Origin: Ligustrum vulgare | Lineage: Eukaryota; Streptophyta; Magnoliopsida; Lamiales; Oleaceae | Direction: 5' to 3' | Assembly: GCA_963555705.1 (NCBI GenBank) | Contig: OY743168.1 | Span: 93,040,925 to 93,104,924, forward strand | Length of the DNA stretch: 64,000 nucleotides | Shown here: positions 10,601 through 23,229 of the stretch, in pieces | How the letters are laid out: the number at the start of each line of letters is the position of its first letter | How positions within the stretch are numbered: position 1 is the first letter of the stretch | Program-made: the position numbers and the translations under genes | Notes under the pieces: model-generated | The model's database searches: none | What the model was told of the DNA's origin: nothing | Seen by the model: only the letters and a program-made list of their open reading frames with translations

Positions 10601-12660
10601 TCATCTGTAAATTAAAAATTGAAATGTTAATATCTTTATGTGTTTCAAGAAATATCCCCTCTACATAAAAGAGCAGATAAATGTACTGTTCACAAAATAT
10701 GTCCAAGTCGTTTTCACACTATTAAACCTTACATTTCACGCTTGAAATCGCCTAAAACTTCTTCGATCTGGTTCGACAACAGTGGAGAAAAAATATCTCA
10801 GGATACCACCGCCTCTCTATATGTATCTCCAAAACCTATCTCCATCTGTCTTCTCTCTCGTCTTCTGATTTCTCTCTCTAAAATCATCCTCTGAGCTTCG
10901 ACAATAGTGAAGAAAAAATCATCTCAGTAAACCACCGTATCTCCATGTGTGTCTCTCCAAAATATATCTCCATGCATGTCTCTCCAAAATCGTTGCCGAC
11001 CTGAATTGTTATCGCCAATACCCCCGCAGTCAACTTCTCAGCAATTGAAAATACGTATCTAGCTACCGTTGGCGATTCCAACTCCGAATCCGACGCTCGA
11101 TTGGGAATTCTAGGTATGTAATTTTTTTGACTTTTTCGAATTTTGGTATTCATTTTGGATTTGCCTTCGGTTTTAGATGCATTTTTTTCGTTGGAACCTT
11201 TCTCCAACTCAGTTTTGTAGAGGTAATTCTTTGTGAGTCATTTTCATCTTGAGTTTGACAGGTTAGTTCATCCGATATTACAGTTTGTTCATTTGATTTG
11301 TATCTTCAGTTTGAAGATGTTACAGTGTGATCTTGGCTGTTTTTGCTGTGCGGTTCTATCCCCCCCCCCTTTTTACTGGGTGTATTCTTGAACCATGGGC
11401 AAGAAGAAGCATAATAGAGTCTTTTAGTGAGTTGGCTAGGGATATGGATGATGCACTTTCTGGTTCGGTCAGTAACATTTCTGTGAAGGGGAAGGGCTAT
11501 AAATATAATTACTCAAGCTTTGTTTTGTCTTAGAACCATTAAATTGTTGATATTATTTAGACCACATAATCTCTCCATCATCATTGTCAATCTCTCTCTC
11601 CTCGCTGCTATGCAACATAAACTGATCCAAGTAAGCCATTTTTTTACTGTAATTAATAATTTCTTATGATTTTTACTGAAATTGAGCCGGTAATCGCTCT
11701 TGCCGTTGGTTAATCCTGAGGAAATCCTGCTCAATTCTTCTTGAGTGTTCTTCATAGTTTCTTCGATTTAGGCCACCATGTGTTAGATTAGGTGTTGGGA
11801 CTTGCGTTTGATAACTGGGTCAATCGTTTTTATGTCTTATTTGTTCAAAATCAGTACATTTCTATTATTGGCATGATACCGATCAGGAACATCGTTCACC
11901 AAGGTCGAACAAAAACCAACGCCACTGCTTCTTCTCGGCTTCCTTCGCACTTTTACTGTAACGAAATCCCTCCTTCCCCCCTCTCTATATATAGATGTGT
12001 GCTTGTGTTTTTTCGTTTAAAAAATGTGAAATATCTACCCTTTTTATAGGACCTACATTTTTTTGGGGGTTTCAAGATTTTTCTTTTCTTTAGTATTCAT
12101 TATTTGTGGCTATTCTTTCCATGATATTTAAAGATTCAGCTTTTTTTTTACTAGGCATTGATTATGTGAATGAAGGACAGAACAGTAGCATAGTTATCAA
12201 CATTTTCATATTTGTTCATTTCTTCTTTTGATATTTTCTTTCTTTTTTCCTGTTATGGCGAGAAACTGGTGCTTCCTGGATATAAGAAAATTAAAATTTG
12301 AGTGTCATTGCAATCATGGAAAGCTTTTATGCAAAGATGGATGAGATCTTGCATCACAATGTGATGCTAATTCACATTATACTATATTAGAGAGGACTTT
12401 GAAATCTGCTAATGATATTCTGAAGGTCCAGTATGCTTCTTTTGTGTGTATGGTGCACTCAAGACATTGATTATCTGAAATGTTACTGTTAATCATAGAG
12501 TTTTTCTTCTTAATTATAATGCAGGTTTTTAGACGGGTAGTAGAAGTATCTACCATTTTATGCGAAATTATGCCCATATAGATAATGCTTGTTATGTTCC
12601 TCAGCATAACAGAAACTAAACTTCATTAAGTACAGATGTGTTTGCAGCTCATTTGGGATC
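10600..12660 (+). other. Unassigned gene-like (5'UTR/exon-like) stretch
   Basis: This part is less AT-rich than its neighbours, with CT-rich leader-like sequence (10800-11100) and several GT/AG-bounded segments (for example a GT after 11110 and a TTTGCAG before about 12649). Open frames are all short (largest about 107 codons, minus strand 10884-11207) and match no family I recognise. It could be a decayed gene, a transposon-captured fragment or a non-coding transcript. Confidence 0.25.
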
Positions 12661-13735
12661 AATGTATTCCTTCCTAATGCTTGTTTCTCTTTCAAATAAT
12701 GTTACCTCAAATCAAGAGGCTTGTTTGTTTCTTAAATAAATGGCATTTATTAATTACATCAATTGTTTTTAAAGACCTTTGGAATGGAGAGGGTGGGGGG
12801 CTCTGTTAAATTTGACAATAAGGTCATTCATGTAAATAGGCAAAGGGGGATGCTTTTTGTTCTGAACTTGATAACAACATTTTAATTGCTAATAAAGTTG
12901 TAGTTTATTTAATAAATATTTTCATATAATTTCTTTCGATACATATACCTAACATACTACTACTCAACAATATTTTTGCAAAGGAGAAAATTCAGCAAAG
13001 AAACTAAGCTATTTAACTCAATAGTGGAGACTAATTATATTTCAAATAAGAACAATGAAATTGAGATAACCAAAAAATTACACTACAGTTCAAACTATGA
13101 ATATATCAAGTTCAATTGTAAAACATTATGAAAATAAAATAAAATAAAAAAACCACTTAAGTTTGTAAACAATGCAATAAAATAATTAGTATGAATTGTA
13201 AAGAATGAAAACTTTAATTTATCAACTTAAATCAAAACCCTAGATTGAGCTTTTTGATTCATAGAAATCTCAAATTGCAAAGATTAAATTAACCCATGAA
13301 ATGCAACAATCTAATGTTAGACAAGAGACAAAAAAGAAGGAGCAAGTCTTGATTTCTTCGTGTTATACTCTATAGGTTTAGAAAAATTACTATGTAAATT
13401 AGATTTTTAAATTTTGTAATATTTTGCTCATTGAATAAATTGTAAAAAATAATAAATTATATAAAAATTGGTTTCATTGGGGTATTCACGGTTCTGCTTC
13501 AATAACCAAGGTCCTACCTGGACTCAATTGATTTTCAATTTTTCGATTCTGGTTCCTAATATATATTTTTTGGAACATAACCAGAACCTCCAATTTTGAT
13601 TCAGAATGTTCGGTTCCGATTAAAATGCCCATGCCTACTCGTGTTCTAGAAAAATAAGAAATATTTCAATACAATTAATATTCTCCATAAACTACAACTT
13701 AATTAGTATATTACAAAAAAAAAATTATCAAATAA
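12661..13735. other. AT-rich intergenic DNA
   Basis: No gene, repeat end or motif is recognised here beyond poly-A/T runs. Confidence 0.5.
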
Positions 13736-15140
13736 AGCAAAAGAGTGTCACCAAACCCCTGAGTCTGAGGGTCCAGACGCGCATGCAGTTAGTCAAATAT
13801 ACGTGTTACTATAAATGTTACTATAAAGCAAATGATAAGGTTTTTACAGTGGAATACCACGTCCCTCCATTTCAATTCAACAGGGGAATCTTTGAAAGAT
13901 ATCCTTGTTGGCTACCGGAGTTGGGGAATCAGTAAGCAACTTTAGAGGATGACAACTAACTTATGTAAGTGGCTCAATCTTTTATTTCACATATCACATT
14001 TTTTAAATTAACAATAATAACACTTTTATACTATCTTTTTTTCACACATCACAAATAGAATTATAGTAAAATAATATCGGTAGTTATATTTAAACAACAT
14101 TTTTTATATTTACACCACATTTTAATTGTAATAAAGACCCTCAATATTTACTTACTTTTATTCTTATATCATCAACTCTTTTTCATGGTATTATTATTCC
14201 TAGCATTCAATTAATTATAATATTTTTTCTCTAATCACGATTTCTATTCAAATTAATCTTCTGCTAACGTGCATTGGAAAGATGTGCAAACATTTTGTTC
14301 AAGTTTTGTATTAGTTATTTATTTCGATTATTTAAAAATGCACGAGATAAATAAGTTTTTTTCACTAGCATGAAAAAATACTTTGAATGAAAATTATCTT
14401 TATAAATAAGGTGCAAAAATTATTAGGGCCGTGTTAATGATAAAAAAATTTATAAAAAAAACTTAGCAACATAAATGTAAAAATAAGAAAAGCTTATGAA
14501 TTTTTATTGCAATTAAAATATGGTGTAGTTAACAAAAATTATTGTTTCAATATATTCACCCAAATAATAGTCTAAAAGGTGATGGAGCGCTTTGTCGTGA
14601 TTTTACCATGCTTTTCTTTCATTTTTGTTCTTCCTCATAAATTTTGAAAATATTTTATAGTCAATGAACCGATTATGAATCTATGATAAAGTAAATATGA
14701 GGAAAATATACGATATCAAATTGACGGTTTAAAATTGAAACAAATCGTTAGGTTTATGTTTGAGAAAATCTCAAATTGTTTAAAATAGTTTGATTTATGT
14801 TTGGATTCTTCTCAAACTATTCTAAGCAGTTTAGTTTGAAAATCTGTCAAAAATTAGCTAAACTCGATACCTTATACCGCTATATAAAGGTGTAATTAAA
14901 TTGGCCGAGCCCGCTAATTATTTTTGACTAAAAGAACATTTTCTCAATTTTTTTTTATTTTTTTTATTTTTTTGAAAGTTAACATTTTCTCAATTTGACA
15001 CGCCGGCAATCACAAGTCCCATCCATTGGATACCTTAGTCAGCAAAAGGTGGAGGCAATTTTGATGGTCATTAGCGAATTCCGTTAATGAATACTAGTAG
15101 TTCTTTATTTCTTCACAAAGAAGCAAGACTATTAATTATT
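13736..15140 (+). repeat. Segmental repeat, copy 1 (matches 19395-20120)
   Basis: Three blocks recur in the same order and orientation. 13743-13960 (GTGTCACCAAACC..., ATGCAGTTAGT, CCTCCATTTCAATTCAA) matches about 19400-19600. 14690-14985 matches about 19690-19960. 15015-15110 matches about 20005-20110. Identity is partial with many indels. Copy 1 is longer, carrying extra AT-rich sequence at 13990-14690. Confidence 0.8.
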
Positions 15141-15169
15141 TATATAGTAAAATAAGTGGAATATTTTCG

Positions 15170-15340
15170 ATATATGAAGCACACCGTTTATTACGGTAAA
15201 ATTTAAACCACAAGACTGATGTTTTTTCACTTCAAATTGTCTACCAAAAAGTGTGTGAAATATGAGCCATTCACATTAATAATTATAAGTCGACATAATT
15301 AAGTGGAAGGTATAGCTTGTTAATCCGTATTGCTTTTTTC
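15170..15340 (+). repeat. Segmental repeat matching 27475-27640
   Basis: Shared landmarks are GCACACCGT-TATTAC, AACCACAAGA, TGAAATATG-GCCAT-CACATTAATAAT and AATTAAGT. They link the 13.7-18 kb region with the 27.5-37.7 kb region that contains the intact peptide gene. Confidence 0.75.
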
Positions 15341-15714
15341 CCGAGTAACAATGTATATCTAAACTTTTATTGCAATATTAAATAAGCTGAGCCAAAAATA
15401 AAAACAAATGAAGCTACATGACAAATAAATAAATTAAAATTTTGTTCATCATGCACACGGTCAAATATATAAGCGTGATCACGCAGTAAAGCCTAGAATA
15501 ACAATGAGAATCTGATAATTATTTTATTCGGTGGTGATGATTGATTGTGAATCGATGATCTTTCGAGTTTCAAACTTGGTGATATATTATCTTTGATTTT
15601 CAAGTTGGTGAATATAATAAACCTAATCAGAAATGGATTTAAACCGTATTTGACTAATATTATTGTCAAATACAAAGCCCCATGTACTGTAGTGACACGT
15701 CAAATATATTATTT

Positions 15715-15985
15715 TACAAACTGCATGCCTGGACCCTCGGAGGTAATTTGGTGACACTTTTTTACCTCTATTTCAGATTTTTCTTAGAATGCTGATTTAA
15801 ATGCTGAAGTTTATGAAGATTTTTTTTTTTTTTTTTTTTTCTAGAACACAAGTTGCGATAACAAAATTGTTGACCTACATGAATTTGGAACAATACATGA
15901 CATATTTTAATGCTATTAGCATGAAATGTCCATTGGCCATTCCCAAAGAGTGGTTAGACGATCATTTGCATTATGAGTAATTAGG
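15715..15985 (-). repeat. Inverted copy of 19018-19440
   Basis: GCATGCCTGGACCCTC, GTGACAC, TTCTAGAACACAAGTTGC and the AGCATGAAATGTCCATTGGCC / GGTTAGACGATCATTTGCA landmarks occur here in the opposite orientation to 19018-19440. The last two also occur directly at 20205-20265. A 20-base poly-T (about 15822-15841) sits inside. Confidence 0.8.
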
Positions 15986-16271
15986 TTCAGCGGTATCTCT
16001 TTTGAAAAAGTGTTGCTTGACAATTGAACATGTCGTCTTATCTTCAATACTGCATGCATCAATTCAAATGTAAATTAATTTTATGCAACATGAGCCATCC
16101 AAATTAGCAAAAGTACCCACTATGGAATTTTATTATTTTTATATTTATTTATATTTTTTCCGCTAAGGACTTTCATGATCATTGTTTTCATTATAAATAA
16201 ATATACCAAGATTTCTGAAATCGAAACATGCACAAATTAAAGCAGCAGCAAAGAACTACATTTGCATATCC

Positions 16272-16410
16272 ATGGCCTACATACAATTAAATCTCTCTAT
16301 ATTTTTGTTCCTTCTTGCTGGTTTTTTCCTGCCTTCAACTAAACCCACTTGAGGAACAAGAAAAACGCGATTTTCCAGCTACTCTTCCTGCTACTGCTAC
16401 TAATTTGCTG
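16272..16410 (+). pseudogene. CEP/PIP-like secreted peptide precursor, broken paralogue
   Basis: The ATG at 16272 begins MAYIQLNLSIFLFLLAGFF, nearly the same signal peptide as the intact gene at 32585. A deletion after the signal peptide removes about nine codons and shifts the frame, giving a TGA after PSTKPT. The remaining recognisable piece (AAACGCGATTTTCCAGCTAC / CTTCCTGCTA) corresponds to the pro-region. Homology stops before the C-terminal peptide motif, so the mature peptide is missing. The 5' flank, including a TATAAATA-like box near 16193, is conserved with the intact copy. This is a dead copy left by the segmental duplication. Confidence 0.85.
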
Positions 16411-16829
16411 AGATATGAACTTTAATTATTAATCAATATTTTATATTCGTGTAGTGACCCAGACCAGCCGACCATGCAAATTGCCATAAAATCAACCCGG
16501 CCATCTCTTGACCCAAATTATGGGTATGGGGTTGAAGTTGTCCCATTAGAGCTATGGTTAAAACCTAGGGTTTTTTAGTGGGAGTTGTGAAGAAGGAAGA
16601 AATTAAAGAGGCAGCCGCGCGAGGCCAAAGCGATCGCCCATTTTGTGAAGTTCTATCGCACGGGCCACTTTTTGAATAAAATAAAATTTATAAACACACT
16701 TTTATCAAACAGGGATTATATTTTGATCTATAAATACTTAGCCCTTGTTTGACAGATTTTCAACCACGCACTCATACAATAAAATATTAATTGTACAAGT
16801 AAACTTAAAAACTTTTTCCTACTCTTTAA

Positions 16830-17009
16830 CAATAATTTTAGGCAGACATTTTTTGAGGATATTTTTAAGTGACATTATGACATGTCACACATTTATTGGA
16901 TATTGAAAAAGTAAGTGGTGTGATAGTTATTTTCACCACCCAATAAATGTGTGACATGTCACCATGTACTTAAAAATGTCCTCCCAAAAATGTTTCCCTA
17001 AAATTACCC
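16830..17009. mobile_element. 180-bp MITE (Mutator-like, 9-bp duplication)
   Basis: The ends read CAATAATTTTAGG and, in reverse, GGGTAATTTTAGG, and the element folds through long inverted arms (GTGACAT...ATGACATGTCACACATTTATTGG against CCAATAAATGTGTGACATG). ACTCTTTAA (16821-16829) and ACTTTTTAA (17010-17018) flank it. Block B has a single ACTTTTTAA there (about 36485-36493), which is the empty site. A diverged relative lies at about 27780-27960. Confidence 0.8.
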
Positions 17010-17189
17010 ACTTTTTAATCACGTATCTTCCTAAAAAATACTATTCAAAATATTTTTTTCCTAAATAAATAGTTATCGAACAGGGGCTTAATCAAGGTAT
17101 TCGTAATACGTTGGCTGAAAGGATGAATACTTATCTGGCTTAATTTGCTCCAAATGGGGCTATCTTCTCTGATATTTTCTTATTGATCA

Positions 17190-18000
17190 TACAGGATGTT
17201 TTGTGTGTTATCACTCGATGGTGACAAAATATTTCACACGTTAACTATGTTCAAGGGAGTCTCAACCAAGTGTATTAATTGTATTCCTAGTTTTATATCG
17301 TCAATAGTTTTGACTACATTGATTAATGCATAGTTTTTCCTTATGGTAGGGAAAAAAAAAAAAAAAATCTTCACATTACATTGCAACAAAAAACAAATCA
17401 ATAATCAAGCATAAGCCCAAGTCGTTACCATTTTGGATCTCATTGTTTGAGGTCCATGCTAAAGAAGGCATTTTGTTAACAAATTTACACAAATAGCACT
17501 CAACAAAAAATGTAATATTCTCGGAGTAAAATATATGGTTAAAAAGTGGTTTGCAAAAATGTTTGTGGTTAAAAACTAATTTTGGGAAAATATGTTTATA
17601 AACAAGTTTACCAAATAAATGGTTAAAGAATTTTATTTATAAAAACAAATAATAATTTTTTCAAGGTAAAACATGTGATTGAAAAGTAGTTTGAAAAATT
17701 TGTAATATTAAAAAGTGATTTGAAAAAATGTATTGTTTATAAACTTGTTTATAAATAAGTTACCAAACAACTTTCCTTTACAAACTTACTTTCACCTGTG
17801 CGTTGATTTGTTTTATGATTCTAGCACATTCTGATTCTGGAGAAGAAAGAATTTCCCTTTCTGCCCTAATTACAATATATAATAATAGAAAAAAATGACA
17901 CATAATAATAAAAATATATAAATATTTTGAAAAGGGCAGCAAATATATAAAGAAGACAACTATATAGTTGTAATGTCGCTTTATAGGAATTGGTCGATCC
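17190..18000 (+). repeat. Tandem duplicated module, copy 1 (copy 2 at 18130-18800)
   Basis: Both copies share TTTCA-A-G-G, AACTATTG/CTAAATTGATTG, TTTATATC-TC, a TTTGAGG-CCATGCTAAAG landmark, a TCTGGAGA-GAA, AATGACAC and GGGCAGC-AAT...AAGAAGACA landmark in the same order. A third copy lies in block B (36640-37690). Confidence 0.7.
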
Positions 18001-18129
18001 ATGTTTGTTATAAATAAAAATTTAGATTTTAATTTAAGTTAAAATTAACAATCAATTCTAATCACAATTACATGGAATTCACAACTTTTCCTCTGGGTAC
18101 TTGTAAGAATGAATAACTAAAATATTTCC

Positions 18130-18800
18130 TTTCGAACTGATGCAAGATATTTCATATGAGTGTTGTCTGGGACAGTCTTATTTAATGTTGTCGTACTGAT
18201 ACAAGATGTTTCATGCGTTTTGTAACTCACATAAGTATCTAACATATTAGCTAAATTGATTGTATTCCCCCATTTTATATCATCCACATATATATATTTG
18301 TAAGCTCGAGTTGTCTCCATATTGGATGTCGTTTGAGGCCCATGCTAAAGTATGACTTAAGGCTTTTTAATTTGTTAAGAAATCTACACTAATAGCACCG
18401 ATCTGAATTAATTGAAGCTATCTTTTTTAAACTTCCACCTTTGCGCGGATTCATTCATGACCTGCCCAGGGGTGGAGCCAGAATTTTTTTGTTGGGACCG
18501 GGGTCCCCATATTAAAATACAAAAAAATTAATACAAAATATTTTTTAAAAAAAAATTAAAAGAAAAAAATTTGTATTATTAGAAAATTGGGGGGGGGGGG
18601 TCCAGACCCCCACAACGACCCCCTAGCTCCGCCAGTGCCTGCACTCTCTGGAGATCGAAGAATTTTCATTCTCAAACCTAATCACAAAATATATTAAAAA
18701 ATGACACGTAAAAAAAAAAAAAAATAAATAAATAAAATTGGAAAGGGCAGCTAATGAACAAAGAAGACAGCTATATTATAGTTGGAAAGTGTCCTCAATG
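18130..18800 (+). repeat. Tandem duplicated module, copy 2
   Basis: This is a diverged repeat of 17190-18000, interrupted by the MITE at 18467-18637. No coding sequence. Confidence 0.65.
18467..18637. mobile_element. hAT-like MITE remnant
   Basis: It starts CAGGGGTGGAGCCAGAATTTT and ends GCTCCGCCAGTG (reverse CACTGGCGGAGC), with a run of 12 Gs and mirrored GGGGTCC/GGACCCC inside. CCTGC repeats occur at both flanks. The tandem copy at 17800-17850 lacks this segment. The duplication is imperfect, so the exact ends are uncertain by a few bases. Confidence 0.6.
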
Positions 18801-19017
18801 GACTGAAAATTAACTAACCGTTGCAGATTTCAAAGATATGACAACGACAAGTTCAATTGTAAGCTATACTTCTTTTGAAAAGAAATATCCCTAACCCTAA
18901 ATATTTCCTATAAGTACTTAGGCTTGATAAAAGAAAAGGTACATAATATTTAAACTCTAACCAAATCTTAGTTCATTTATTTTTCTCGTATATAAATCTT
19001 TTGACCATTAACTTGAT

Positions 19018-20265
19018 CGTCATTTATAGTGCAAATGATTGTCTAACTGCCCTTGGAAATGGCGATGGACATTGCATGCTAATAGAATTAAAATGTGCAG
19101 TTAACGCATAGATGAACATGATAACAACATATATGTTAACATAGGCGTATTGTTCTAAAATTGAAAGTCACAATTTTGTTATAGCAACTTGTGTTCTAGA
19201 AAAAATAGAAATATTTCAAAACAGTTCTTCATAAACTACAACTCAATCAGTTATTATAAAAAACAAATGACCGCTCTTTTCAATGACTGTTTTCGAGCGA
19301 TATTAACGGAGATGAAAAAGATTGAATGGTTTCGAGTCTCTCTCTTTCATGGCATGCTCTTAGAGAAGGGTGATTTTATGCAATTCTCAAATAGAGCAAG
19401 AGTGTCACCAAACCTCTGAGGGTCCAGGCATGCAGTTAGTAAAATAATATATTTGACGTGTTACTATAAAACAAATGAAAAGGTTAATTTACAGTGGCAC
19501 CACAACCCTCCATTTCAATTCAAAAGGAGAATCTTCGAAAGAGACGTTTCTTGGTTGGCTCCTGGAGTCGGGGAACTAGTAATTATAAAGCAAATTTATA
19601 GTAATATAATATTAATTAGTTGTATATGGTATTTTTTATTTTATTGCTCATAAATAATGAAAATATTTGAATCGATTATGATAAAGTAATAAGAAGAAAA
19701 TATACGGTCAAGTCAATGGTTTAAACTTTAAAACTGAAGCAAATAGTTAAGTTTAGGTTTGATAAAATTTCAAATCGTTTGAAATCATGATAGATTTAGG
19801 TTTGAGTTTTTCTCACACTATTTTAAATTATTTGATTTGATAATTGTCAAAAATCGGTTAAACCGGGCAGTTACGTACACCTTTATCTAAGGGTTTTAAA
19901 TTGACACGGCTCGCCAATTATTTTTTTTTTATTAAAATAACATATTTTCTCATTTTGACAAGCTGTGCCAACTCGTGCAACGTAGCCAAATACAAGTCAC
20001 TGTCCATTCTATCCATTGGATATCTTGGTCAATGGTCAGGAAAGGTCGGGCAAATTTAATGGTCATTAGTAAATTCCGTTAATGAATACAGTTCATTTCT
20101 TCACAAACAAGCAAGATTATTTATTTATAGTAACTAAAGTGAAATTTAATGGTCATTAGCGAATTCCGTTAATGAATGTGTTAACTGCACATGCATGTTA
20201 GTGCTATCAGCATGCAATGTCCATTGGCCATTTCCAAGGGTGGTTGGACGATTATTTGCACTACG
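19018..20265 (+). repeat. Segmental repeat, copy 2 (matches 13736-15140 directly and 15715-15985 inverted)
   Basis: See the entries at 13736 and 15715 for landmarks. Open frames at 19189-19419 and 19453-19653 are by-products and not conserved between copies, so they are not called as genes. Confidence 0.75.
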
Positions 20266-20774
20266 ACGGTCAAGTTACTTGTCAAAAAATTTATGTACGA
20301 GTTTGAGAAAATCAATCAAACTATATCATTTGGCTAGACTTTAAATTTTTTGTACCTTTTCTTTTGCCAGCCTTGTTTGAGCTCTATTATTTGGAAAATA
20401 ATGTTGTTTTGAATAGTATTTTTGAGAGAATGTGCGGTTAAAATTTGTTTGAAAAATTAAATATTGTGAATTTGATTAAAATGAATGGTTGAGATTGACT
20501 ATTTAAAATACTTGATTTTCAAATAATGGAACTCAAACAGGGAATAAGTATTTATAGGAAATTAGGGTAAGGGGTATTTCTTTTAAAAAAGTATCGCTTA
20601 ACTATTGAACATGTCGTTGTCATATCTTTGATTTTGTTTCCTTGATAATCGTTGTTTTTCACGTGACGGTGAGCCACCTATCACGTTCTCGATTTTTCTA
20701 AAGAGGAGAAGTACACATATAGTTACACATTGGATTACTTCCCCTTTACATGAAGGGGACCCACACATTTTATA

Positions 20775-22614
20775 TCTACACTTACTATATATTAAATTAG
20801 AATAGCCGTCACAAAAATCTATACATAATTTTCCTCCAAAATAACTTTCTGAATATGGAAATCATACTTACTATATATAAAAGTAAGGCACTTCCCCAAA
20901 ACATGTTTTGAAACTTTTTCCGTTTAAACTGACTTTCTTAAAGTAAAATTATTTCAATGAATGAGAATACTTTTGATAATTATAATATTATTTTTTAAAT
21001 CGAAAAATATGCAATATGAGTATCAAATCGAAAATCTTAACGAGAACTTTAATACAAACTCATAAGTTAAAGTTAACTGTAAACAGTCATCCTTAAAATC
21101 ACATCAAAGATTAAAGGTAAAAAATTATTTTGTATCTTTTACTTTTTTCAATGTCCCTCTATTTCAAATTATTTTATTTAAGTCTTATAATGATATTTAT
21201 AATTTCTTAACTATATTTAATTTGGTCATATATAATTAATTTCAATTCGAATTGCTTTTCTTATCAAATTAAAAGAAATAATAAATATCCGAACTTTTAT
21301 ATAATTTAATTAAGTCCGAATAATTTTTGCAATTTCATATTTCGACCAATTTAGGTTGCTTAATTTATTACATTCTTTTAAATATAGGACTACATGTATT
21401 TAATTTGTAATGTTAAAATAAATATGAAATAAAATATTTGTTTAATATATATAACTATCAAATATTATATTAAGATAGTCAGTACCAATTTTAATATTGT
21501 TCAGTTAAATAAATTTATTTATAATAATCTAGAAATTATATTTTGGAAAGATTAATTACTACAATAATCATTAAAACTGAATAGTTAAGCAAATCTTCAT
21601 TGATTATTTTATTTTATCTTTATTTTTATGTCATTCAAGTTCTAAATTATTACAATTTTAGTCACCTGGTAAAAAAAATTGCCCCTACTAGTTACCCCTT
21701 AATCAAAACCTCATTTTTCGACTAACATTTTATTCTATTAATAAAATAATCCACATATGACTTCAAAAAAAAAAAAATTCCAACTTTTTAAAAACCAGTT
21801 CTCCAAAAATTTACAATTACAAACAACAATATTTGAAATAATGAGTTTCAAATAGGGGCTTAAGTACACATTCTCCAAAAAATCACTATTAAAAAACTCA
21901 TTTTGTATATAATAAGGGCTTAAACAATGACTAAATATGTTTACAAGAGAAAAACGAAATACATAAAGGGAGAGCACGAACGGGTATTGACTCATTTTTC
22001 CGCCAAAATAAATTTTCTAAAATGGTAAGTAGTATTAATTAATTATATATTATTCATTTTGAATAAATTTCAGATCTAAAATAATTCAGTTGAATGCAAA
22101 TTTTTAAATAGTCGTTTTTTCCAAGTCCCTAAGTTTCTTGATCCATCTTCCCCTCTTGAAAATCAATTACATTTTTTTAATTCGTAAAAAAAAAAAAAAA
22201 AAACTTTGTAAATATCAAATGAATATTTTTCTTTAAAAACATAAATGAAAGAGGATGATATAGGAAGGTTCATCAATCTATTTCTTATTTTTTTAAAAAT
22301 AAAATTGTGAGGATATATCACAGATATATCTATTTTTTAATTTTTTTAATAAAATTGTGAACATATATCACAGATATATCTATTTTTTATGTATTACAAA
22401 TTTTGTTTAAATGTAATTTAATTTTCTCATTTTAAGCTTTAAATCAATTTAAATTATAATATTTAAATAAATTTCCTAAAATGGTAAACATACTAACGGT
22501 AAAAAATAATTAAAGTATGTGTAATTTGTACATTTTTTATGATTAATTGTTTTCCTTGGTTAAATTCGATATATGTAAGTAACAAATGATCGTGCATCGC
22601 ACCGGTGTAACACT
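20775..22614 (+). mobile_element. Helitron-like element
   Basis: It begins with TCTACACTTACTATATATTA followed by an AGCCGTC motif, like the 5' ends at 9087 and 36939. It ends near 22591-22615, where GTGC-ATC-GCAC forms a short hairpin just before ...AACACTA, resembling the hairpin plus CTAG end of plant Helitrons. The final G is not preserved. No Rep/helicase coding is present. A 50-bp tandem repeat lies at about 22301-22400. Confidence 0.5.
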
Positions 22615-22900
22615 ATTTTTTGCAAAAAAAACATTGTATTGAATATTTTAGCAAATATTATGGTACATGTGCCATTAATGAAATTAGCATTGGAATCCGC
22701 TCTATGCTATTAAAAGCATCAATATGTTATTTTTTAATTATAAACTATTTTTTATAATAATAATTTTTTTATAATTATTGTATTATTTTGAAATCAAAAA
22801 ATATGTAATATAGATATCAAATTGAAAGTCTCAATGATAAGTTTAATTTAAACTAACAAGTGAGAATAAACAATAAATATATTGTCTGTAACAAATTCAT
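22615..22900. repeat. Fragment of the dispersed repeat also at 9291 and 20973
   Basis: 22770-22860 is a third diverged copy of the AAAAATATGCAATATGGGT-type block seen at 9291-9380. No gene here. Confidence 0.5.
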
Positions 22901-22916
22901 CACTACAACAAAAGTA

Positions 22917-23192
22917 ACCTTTTACGACATACATTTACGGCGTGCATATAAGGTACGCCGTAAAATTTGAGTTTTTACGGCGTGCATAAAAAGCACGCCG
23001 TAAAATGTCACAATTTACGGCGTGCATAACTCGCGCGCCGTAAAATGTCATGATAAGTATATATTCCATATTATTTTACAGCGTCCATCTGAGAATGCCA
23101 TAAATAGTACTTACGGCGTGCAATATTGCACGCCGTAAAAAGTCTACACAATAGTATTTAGGGCGTGCATTTTTGCACGCCGTAAAACCAAC
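22917..23192. repeat. Left subterminal hairpin array (TTTACGGCGTGC...GCACGCCGTAAA)
   Basis: There are about five successive inverted pairs TTTACGGCGTGC / GCACGCCGTAAA with 6-10-base loops, separated by short AT spacers. Subterminal repeats of this kind bind the TNPA-type protein in characterised CACTA elements; that role is inferred here. Confidence 0.85.
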
Positions 23193-23229
23193 CTTGTTTT
23201 AAGCGTTAAAACTTATTGTCTACCCGCAA

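Larger units (their letters stand above)
16080..18080 (+). repeat. Segmental duplication block A (paralogous to 32370-32730 plus 36066-37700)
   Basis: Block A starts with the promoter-proximal sequence shared with the intact peptide gene (ATGAGCCATCCAAATTAGCA, GTACCCA-TATGGAATTT, AGGACTTTCATGATCA). It carries the broken gene copy and then matches 36066-37700 almost throughout (for example GAAACCTAGGGTTTT-type, TGATCTATAAATACTTAG, TATCTTCTCTGATATTTTC, CACGTTAACTATGTTCAAGG). It lacks the LTR element and the Helitron present in block B but has its own MITE at 16830-17009. Confidence 0.88.

Noticed and set aside
19189..19653. Two open frames of 66-76 codons
   Set aside because: They lie in the segmental repeat, and the other copies (13.7 and 15.7 kb) do not keep the frames open.
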